64,000 nt of DNA from Puffinus mauretanicus. Taxonomy: Eukaryota > Chordata > Aves > Procellariiformes > Procellariidae. The notes below the pieces were generated by a model. It searched no databases and had not been told where the DNA came from. It saw nothing but the letters and a program-made list of their open reading frames with translations. Below, one piece after another: positions 56,304-64,000 of this stretch. Numbering within the stretch: the stretch's first letter is position 1; every line of letters starts with the position of its first letter. A program made the translations under genes and the position numbers. The stretch lies in contig JAJKFH010001941.1 in NCBI GenBank assembly GCA_023333565.1, positions 558,001-622,000 on the forward strand, in the 5' to 3' direction.

Positions 56304-57691
56304 GTAAGTGCCAGGTGTTTTGGGGAAGTAACAACCACCGTACCCTGGTGCCAAGCCAAGCTGGTTGGGAGGTTTGGGGGGTCACGGCTCTGGGGGGCAA
56401 GGGAGGTGCTGCCTTTCCACGAGCTGTGGGCCCTCCGAAGCAGACGTGCAGCTGGGTGAACCCTCTTCGTTTCTCTTGTTCCCTCCCTGCTGCCTGAGCC
56501 GCCCTGCGGCTGCTCTGCGGTCGGTCCCCCGTGCTCCCTGCCTGTCCCTGGCCATGCGCTGCCCTGGGAGGGCGAGGGGCAGAGCCCAGAAGCCACGTTC
56601 AGCTGCTTTGGTGGGATGCCAATGGCAGAGATCCCTGGAGCTCCTGGGAGGCTGAACAGAGAGGTCAGCTAGTGGTACCGCTTGTTCTCCCAGGGCATCC
56701 GTAGTGTCTTCGAGTACCACCGATGCTCTGCATTCCTCCCCGTCCCACACCGGGCGCTGCCTGAGCACCTCCAGCCTTGCCGAGGGTGGCGGGAGCAGAG
56801 GTTGGCGTGGGAGGAGAAGGTGCCTTGCTGCCAGACGCATCACCGGCCTTCCTCTCGAAGCGAGGGCATCTCCGCAATGCTGTGCTGCGTGGTCTGGCTG
56901 CTCAGAAAGGGCTCACAGGGTCCAGCTGGGCTTACGTCCGACACAATGGTTTGGTCCCTGGACCGTGGCTGATCTCAGGCAAGACAGCAGCTGCATGTTG
57001 CGTTTGCTGTGTTTGGAGGTGATGGAGAGGGGGTGGCAGCCTCTGAGGTGACAGCGAGGTCCTCTGCATCCCTCCATGCACACAAGCACGTGTACTGTAC
57101 GACTAAATCAGAGTGAAGGACCCAGCAGCCCTGGTCACCTGGTTAGAAATCTGCCCTGGAAGGGGTCCTAGCACCAGCATCTCCAGTCAGAGCTGCACCT
57201 ACCTGATCCAGCCTTGGGAAAAAGGGGTGAGAATCTCTCATGGGGGGAGCTGCCCTGCCCTTTTCTGCTCCTAAATCTGGTTTTCAAGTTTTGCCGTTGA
57301 ATTGTACCCATGATGTACCTAGCAGGAGCACCTCCCCATCTCAGAGGCGCTGGAGAAGGGCTGTGGCTGCCTGCCAGGCTCCAGTGTGAACTCAGACAGC
57401 TCTACACCACATCTGCAGGACCTACTTCCCACTCCCTACTAAAGGAGGTTAAAATCTGGCTGATAGATTTTGAGCATTTTAAAGTATTCCCTGATGTGCA
57501 GTAACAACAGTAAATAGCTGCTTCCTAAGATGGGAACAGCAATTGTCTTAAATCCTCCTGCTCCACCAGAGCCATCCAGCCGGGCTGAGACAATTTGGGA
57601 ATTAATGTGGCCCATTAGTCACAAATCTGCGCCACCCATCGCACTTAACTGAGAGCTGCCATCGGCGCGAGCTTTTGCTGCGGCTACTTAT

Positions 57692-57701
57692 TAATTGATT
57701 A
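57692..57701. promoter_or_regulatory. Paired-type homeodomain dimer site
   Basis: taattgatta fits TAAT-N2-ATTA, inside ttattaattgattaatg. The surrounding 57.55-57.73 kb has the mixed, non-repetitive look of a conserved non-coding element, which is inference only. Confidence 0.3.
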
Positions 57702-59838
57702 ATGTGGAGATGATTTCTCTCCCCTGTTGCATAGAAAAAAAGCTACTGAGAAACATTTTCTAGGAAAATACCAGAAAGCTCTGCTCCTGTTTGAAATGCT
57801 GCTTTCCTGTGGTCACGAGAGAGCCGTGCTGCCCGGGGATGCTAATGCTGGCTGGGCTGTGCCCGAACCCCACCTCTGGAGATTGTCTTCTGCTTGTGCT
57901 GAAGCCGGGGGGAGGTTTCAGGTAGCGACACTGTCCTTTGCTTCTCCGGGAGCTGTGGCCCAGAGGATCTCTAATAAATACAGCGCAGGTGAGTACCAGA
58001 GATTATCATTTAATGCCAGACTCTTGCTGATCAGGCCTGGAAGGCAGGGCGGTCTTTCCCTCTCCTAAGAAAGAGTCTATAAATGCGGAGGATGAAAATT
58101 GCTACCTAAACACACGGTGATGACCTTCTCTTTCCTTCAAATGTAGGAGATGACAAAACCCAGTTGTCCAAATGATTCCCTCTCAGCGCCGTCAGCCCTC
58201 GCCCCCTCCCCGTGAGCCGGTGCCCAGGGCCTCGCTGCCCTGGCCCTGCCCAGCCGAAATCCTCCTCACCCCTTTGGACGCCCCAATGGCATTGCCAGCG
58301 AGTGCCTCAAAGGTTACAAACTGCTCACCGGATAATTAAAATGCCTTCAGTCTGTCACATAAACATTAAGTTGTGTCCTGCTAAAGAGAGAAAAGTGCTG
58401 CCTGGGGTTGGCCTCCACCTCCCCATCCTGGAGATAAGAGGTCATAGGAAGATCTGCAGGCACCTTCCTGGCTTTCCTCCCCATCCCTGGGCCCATCCTC
58501 CTGCCGTCCCTCATGCCTCTTCCCAATGTGAGCGTCTCACCAGCGCCACAGCAAGTGACTCTCCACCTGCCCCTCCACCAGTGTCCGACATTTCCAATGT
58601 CATCATGACCATAGGCAGGGCAGGACCCCGCGGTGGCCAGGGTGACTTCCCGGGGGGGCAGAGAGGGATCTGTTCATTTTTGGTTGAAAGCAACCAGCTT
58701 CACCAAACAGCCAGGGCTCCCTGGCCCTCAGGCCACCGCTGCGCCTCACGTCAGCGGGCATTGCTAACGGCTGGCAGCTTAAAACTCTGCTCTGATCATT
58801 GCACATGGAAATCTACTTTTCCCTTCGGGAAACTGAGATTTCCCCAGCTCTGAAGGGCAGTTTTCCAGCCTTGAGGATTTGCTGGCAACGTCAATTCAGT
58901 GGATTTGGCCATGGGACTCCTGCCATCTCGTGCTCCTCTCCGTGCCCCATCCCAATGCCCTGACACACAGAAATGGGTGGAAAACTGTCCGGAGCACCTC
59001 GGCCGAAGGCACTGGGGCTGCAGGCTTGTCCTCACGGGGCTGCCCCGGGCCTGCTATGGGCAGAAGGGCCGTGGGGTGTCACAGGCAATACTTCATCGTG
59101 GAGGCAGTGGTTTGTTTTAGTCATTTATTTTGGCTATTTATTTATTTATTTGGGGTTATTCTGAGACGTTCTGAAAGGCAAATGTGCCCAGGTTGTCCTG
59201 AGGCTCGGAGCAGGGGAGCTAGGAGGTGCCAGCTTCAGCAGGGGCTCCTGCTCTGAAAGCCGGTGGCACCTGGCAAAGGACGTGGAGCCACGTGTGACGG
59301 CCATTGGGAGCTCCCCGGCACGGGGTGTGTGTTCAGGGACCCAGGAGCAGGCACCCGAACGGGGTGGAGAAATGCAGAAGTGAGGTCTCACGGTGAGCTG
59401 CAGGGCAGTGAAACGAGTCGAGGGGCCTAAAGGCTGATGGCAAGTCCCTAGAAAGCAGCCTGGGGGGGGGGCCGTGTCCAAGCGTCCCTGGGGGACGTGA
59501 GACAACCTGGAGGCTCCGGGGTCACACGCGGTGAGGGGAAACCAGAGCTGGCGGCGAGAGGCACGCGCGGCCCCGGCCAGCCGGTGCAGAGCGAGGGCAG
59601 AGCTCAGGCCCCTTGTGTGAGGCTTGGAGGAAGAGAAAAGAAGGAAGGGATCGGCTTCTCTGTCTCTGCCAGCTTAAATGAAATCTTTTAAAAACACCTC
59701 TTTTCCGCTGTAGTCCAGGACAGAGCTGTCGGTTCTCCATCAGCAGGCAGCCAGGGACAGGCTGGTCCCCAGGATGAGGCGCTTGCCTGGGTGGGAACTG
59801 GGACCACCGTCCTTGCCCTGCCCTGGGCAGCCTGTGGC

Positions 59839-60275
59839 AAGTGAAGGGCCTGGAGCACAAGTCTTATGAGGAGCGGCTGAGGGAACTGGGGTTGTTTAGT
59901 CTGGAGAAGAGGAGGCTGAGGGGAGACCTCATCGCGCTCTACAACTACCTGAAAGGAGGTTGTAGCGAGGTGGGTGTTGGTCTCTTCTCCCAAGTAACAA
60001 GCATAGGACGAGAGGAAATGGCCTCAAGTTGCGCCAAGGGAGGTTTAGATTGGACATTAGGAGAAATTTCTTTACTGAAAGAGAGTGGTCAGGCCTTGGA
60101 ACAGGCTGCCCAGGGAAGTGGTTGAGTCACCATCCCTGGAAGTATTTAAAAGACGTGTAGATGAGGCCCTTAGGGACATGGTGTAGTGGGCATGGTGGTG
60201 TTGGGTTGACGGTTGGACTGGATGATCTTAGAGGTCTTTTCCAACCTTAATGATTCTATGATTCTATGATTCTAA
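59839..60275 (+). mobile_element. CR1 LINE 3' end, sense orientation (copy 4)
   Basis: About 435 bp from gtgaagggcctggagcacaa to the tail, which carries three TGATTCTA units. It encodes the end of the CR1 reverse transcriptase ([20 protein letters not shown] and on), and is very similar to copy 2 but on the opposite strand. After the codons for SQVTS one G is missing relative to copy 2 (caagcatagg against caagcgatagg), which shifts the frame. 5'-truncated and inactive. Confidence 0.93.
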
Positions 60276-63200
60276 GTCCCTTCACCTTGCCGTACCTGGG
60301 GCTGCGGGCTCACCCCTGCCCCAGAACATCCCACCTGTGGTTGCTCCTGCTGCATCAGAGAGACCCCGCAGGGGCAGGGGCTGCCGCTGCCCCGGGAGTG
60401 CAAACTCCCCCGGTGCCAAGTACCACAGAGAAATTGCTGTAAGAGCAATGGTGCTCGTCAGCACCAAGAAGCTGAACAGTGAGACCCTGTATTTTCAAAA
60501 AGAGAGAGAAAACAAAATGTGAGTCTCTGCACAGCAGATGATGAAAGGGAAAATGCATTTTTTAGAGGTGTCTTTGCAAGGGCTGTGCTATCACAAAACT
60601 TAATTTCTTATGCCATATCCCGCAGCAAACTGAAGAAGAGGCTCCTGCCGACATGAGAAGAGTTTCTTCCCAACATGAAAGCTACTCTGCCTTTTACACC
60701 CCTCCATCAGCTGTCCTGGGGCTTTATTAGGTGTGGGTTTCAAGCACCTTTCAAGGCGTTTGAGAAGCCTGCGTGGGAAAGCAGAGATGCTCCCAGCCCC
60801 GTGGCAGGGTCCTTGCTCCGACGCCGCTGTGCTGATGCTGCTTTGGCAATTTGCGAAGAGGTCTGCCAGTTGACCCCAGCCCCAACCCTTCAGAGCCTGT
60901 TTTTTTCTGCTCTTCCAGTAAGTTAAACTGAGGAGAAGAAAAGCTGTGTGGGAGAACGAGAGTTTTAATTAGATTGATACTAGCCAGAGAAGGCAGGAGA
61001 GGGGCTGCCAGCTTGGCAAATCCAATTTGGTTTAACTGAATGGAGGAGTAAAGTTAACTCTGTAATCTCTGCTCAGCATTGCTCGGGGGGTGCCTCCTTC
61101 CCTTCCCGTTTGCTTAGGTGGGTAGGACCCAGCGGTGGGTAGAGGAGAGCCCTGTGGAGGCTGTACAGCCCCCACTTTATTCGGACAACATTAAATTCTA
61201 GCAGAAGACTGAAATAATGAAAGTCATTAACTGTAACTGAGACTGCAGCCCCTGGCTGGATAGCATAGTGCAGCATGTGGCTGGGGGAAATGTCAGCTTT
61301 TCCTTTGGGAAATCTCTTCTTAGATCCCATCTGATGGCCTGAGTCCTGACCCCTCCTTTCCAGCAGCATCCTGGTGGGAAGGGGTTGGCTGCTCCCCCGT
61401 AACACTCATGGTATCCCCATTGCTGGTCCAAAACAGAGAAGAGGACAGAGGACCGATGCCTCTCAGTTTGGGGGCTGCACGGGGAAGGCTGGAAAAACCT
61501 GGCCTTGGTGGGAATCTGTGGATGGGAACATCTGTGGAATGGTTGTCCTCCTGTCACATCACATCCATCAGTACCGGGACCTGAACTGGCTGTGCACCCA
61601 CACACCCAGCTGAGCCAGAAGGGATGGAGCCAGCGTCCAGCCTGGCACAGGGATGCAGGATTTGCTGGGCAGAGGGAGGGAGGGAGCGGGGGGGGAAGGA
61701 GGAGGGCATCAGCGTTGGAAGGTGGGGGTTGGGGTCTGCCCGTAACAAGTAGTTTGTACCCATCTGAGGGTGGGGTTGGAAAAAAGGAGAGTCTATTTCT
61801 TTCCTGCAGCAGACAGCATTATCTCCGACTTGATTTCCAGGCAAATGGTAGGGGGATTCACTGACTCTGTTATTTCCGCTTTGTTTCCCTTTCAGCTTGT
61901 CTTTCATCTGCTTCTCCAGCATCTTCCTTTGCCGGGATGCTCACAGACCCCTTGCCTGGCGGCAGCACATCATCCCCACCCTCTGCAGCCCCAGCTGCGC
62001 ACAGCCGCTCCTCTGGCACCCTCGCCTCCCACCCCGCTGGTGCAAGTCAGGTGCTGGGTGCTGGGGGACGGCTCGTGCCGAGAGGATCCGGGCTTGGGCT
62101 TCCTGCAGGACCTGTGCAGGACCCAAACTATCTGCAAAACACACGCTCAGTGTGCGAGGAAACACTGATGAGTGCCAGCGGTGGCTTCCTCGGTGTCTCC
62201 GGTCAGTGCAAAGCTGAGAGTAGCTGAAGCCATTTGATGAGGAAAATTATTTCTATTTATAAATCCATGTCTGCATCTATTGGAATTATCTTCTGAAAAG
62301 GTGAGGACCAAAGTCACGCTACAAATCCAGATGCTGATTTTTTTTGGTTCCCTATTGCGGTCATGGAAACCCAAATGTGTGACATTGGTACTTCAAGTCT
62401 GGCCCAAAGAACGAGGAATTTGTCGGCTGACCCTTTTTCTCTTTGCAAATCAGCAATCTGCACTTTTATGCATGTTTTCCCATTTCCAGCTGCTTTATTA
62501 AGCCTTTCTGCAAAGCTAGCCCAAGCTGGGGTTTGGCCATGTGCTCCTTACTCTACTCCTTACTTTGGAAAAATTGCTATTTTTTTAATTTACTATCAGC
62601 ATCAGCTAAACAATAGGGTGTTGCTTGTGTCCCCCAGCTGGACACAGCGGGGTCGACCCGCACCCGACCCACAGCGGGGTCGCGTAATGGCCGTGCAAAT
62701 GCTGCCAGCGTGAAGGCACCTACTGAAGCACATTCATGTAAGACTTAGCCAAATGACAGCAAAGTCAGGGTGGATCCGGGGTATTTTCTCCTCTTTGCAC
62801 ATGAGAACGTCTTTGTGGGACTCCTCAAGGCAGGATTTTGGGGAGGATGAGGGGTGCTGTGGAAGAGAAGCGCCTGTCCCAGGGAGCCCGGGAAGGTGCA
62901 GAAGCCGGGTCGGAGGCTCCCTGAGCCGGAGAGCAAGGGCTGGTATCCACCAACTCGAGACCGCCTGAGCTGAAAGGAGGGAAGAGTTACCGGGAATAAG
63001 TTATTCATTTCCACTTCCTAGTGAGTCTTACTTATCTATAGCCCAAATTTTTGGTTGCATTTTTCAGGAGCCTTGCAGATCACAGAGAAAACAAGTTTTC
63101 CAGAAAAATAGCTATTTTTATACTTTTTCAAAGCTATTTTACACACCCATATGCACATTTAAAAAAAAAGGAGCATAATCTGAAAATAAACCAATAAAAG

Positions 63201-64000
63201 AAACATCTGAACTAATGATCTGCCATCACAAAGCCTTAATGGAAAAAATCATCCGTCAAGTATTATTAAATTAAAGCCATTTCTGAATTTAAGAAAAAAA
63301 TAATGGGACAGTAGTGTGGTTTTCAAAATACGTATCTTTAAAAATCTATAATGCTCTGAAGCAAAAGAATTCAGTTGCTTTTTTCTTTTTTCATTTTCAG
63401 CTTTTCAAAAGATGGATTTGAGATCTTCTACCTCGAGCGTTACTGCACAGTGCAAAGCCGGAGCCAAAGGAGAAATCCTTAACCAAAAGCATTCCCTGTT
63501 TTTTAAAATACTGCCTACCTTTAATTCTTATTTATCCCTTGAAGGAAATAAGCCAAGGCAGAGTGGTTGCTGAGTTTGGTACGTGAGCTGCACCCACAGC
63601 AGCTATCTTCAGTTTGTTGTTTTAATACTAATGGCGATAGATGCACAGTTCAATACGCTCCTCAAATTTACAGTACCCTGCAGAAGCCCTGCCGAACCAG
63701 TAAAAGTTGCTTTGAACTGCGGTGTTTTTTTTTTCATTCATGCTTTACTGAGTCACCTAAAGCAACTGGAGAAGCCGAACCCCATTTTAGCCATGCAGTG
63801 GGGCAGCCGGCTCCTCACCGTCAGGCTGGGGTTTCTCTCAGCTTACCTGGTTCCAGTCACTTTGAGCTGAATTCCACCCCTAAGACCCCTAAATCCATCT
63901 TGTGAGATACATGGGCAGGCAGAGCGGTTAAGCTGTGTGTCTATGGGGTGGCCCCTATATCTATAGGGTATGATGGTGGGGGGTTTTGGGGAGGAGCAAA
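60276..64000. other. Intergenic sequence, no gene recognised
   Basis: Mixed composition, with GC-rich patches at 60.3-60.5 and 61.6-62.2 kb and AT-rich patches at 62.2-62.4 and 63.0-63.4 kb. The AT-rich patches are non-repetitive and could be conserved non-coding sequence. An 11-mer (cagcggggtcg) recurs 27 bp apart at 62645 and 62672. I found no exon of SCGN, the gene that follows CARMIL1 in mammals. Confidence 0.5.

Larger units (their letters stand above)
54821..59838. other. Region downstream of CARMIL1
   Basis: Apart from the minus-strand coding-like segments, no known gene is recognised. G+C rises from about 56.3 kb, and long frames on both strands at 56.3-57.0 and 58.2-58.9 kb overlap one another and resemble no protein I know. 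A homeodomain-type palindrome sits near 57.69 kb and a 10-base G run near 59.46 kb. Confidence 0.6.

Noticed and set aside
56382..56843. 153-codon minus-strand frame and overlapping plus-strand frames
   Set aside because: All frames are open together because of high G+C; no homology recognised.
58212..58853. 213-codon plus-strand frame
   Set aside because: Pro/Ser-rich composition typical of GC-rich noncoding DNA, no recognisable domain, no splice context.
54821..64000. Search for the first exons of SCGN (EF-hand protein next to CARMIL1 in mammals)
   Set aside because: No EF-hand or SCGN-like N-terminal sequence seen on the plus strand; the gene, if syntenic, lies beyond the window.

Overview
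The window is vertebrate, almost certainly avian, genomic DNA carrying the 3' half of one multi-exon gene, CARMIL1 (LRRC16A; capping protein, Arp2/3 and myosin-I linker 1), on the + strand. The bird assignment rests on several CR1 LINE copies ending in the (TGATTCTA)n-type tail, two LTRs of avian endogenous-retrovirus type, and a long-intron gene whose exons read as a close homologue of mammalian CARMIL1. The species cannot be determined from sequence alone.

Layout. 1-2938 is intron. Eleven constitutive coding exons follow at 2939-3114, 5175-5262, 8212-8361, 28663-28729, 29039-29235, 33321-33427, 36217-36649, 41838-41916, 44733-44966, 47708-47842 and 53764-53900 (TAG stop). All have AG/GT borders, every junction is phase-compatible, and together they make 1803 nt: 600 residues plus stop. 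They encode the end of the helical dimerisation region, the conserved acidic and basic linker, the CPI capping-protein motif, the CSI motif, a basic/hydrophobic membrane-binding segment, a Ser/Pro-rich tail with SH3-ligand-like prolines, and the acidic C-terminus ending DFIFV. The leucine-rich repeats and PH-like N-terminus lie upstream of the window. An AT-rich 3' UTR with candidate AATAAA signals runs to about 54.82 kb.

Repeats. The 20.3-kb intron (8362-28662) holds a solo LTR with a near-match 5-bp target duplication and a cluster of three minus-strand CR1 fragments. The 2.8-kb intron before exon 36217 holds a second LTR of about 1.1 kb with a 45-bp-period minisatellite. A fourth CR1 (plus strand) lies downstream of the gene. 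A degenerate, older CR1-like stretch is suspected at about 6.37-7.6 kb.

Most interesting signals: (i) an unannotated-looking, phase-preserving 147-nt cassette exon at 50438-50584 in the last intron; (ii) a 45-nt inverted copy (44/45) of flanking DNA inside the second LTR, suggesting a template-switch event; (iii) coding-like minus-strand sequence at about 54.74-55.84 kb, converging tail-to-tail on CARMIL1 with a poly(A) signal 18 bp from CARMIL1's; (iv) a perfect RFX X-box in the last intron. The remainder, 56-64 kb, is GC-richer intergenic sequence in which I recognise no known gene. I found no exon of SCGN, the expected next gene in mammals.
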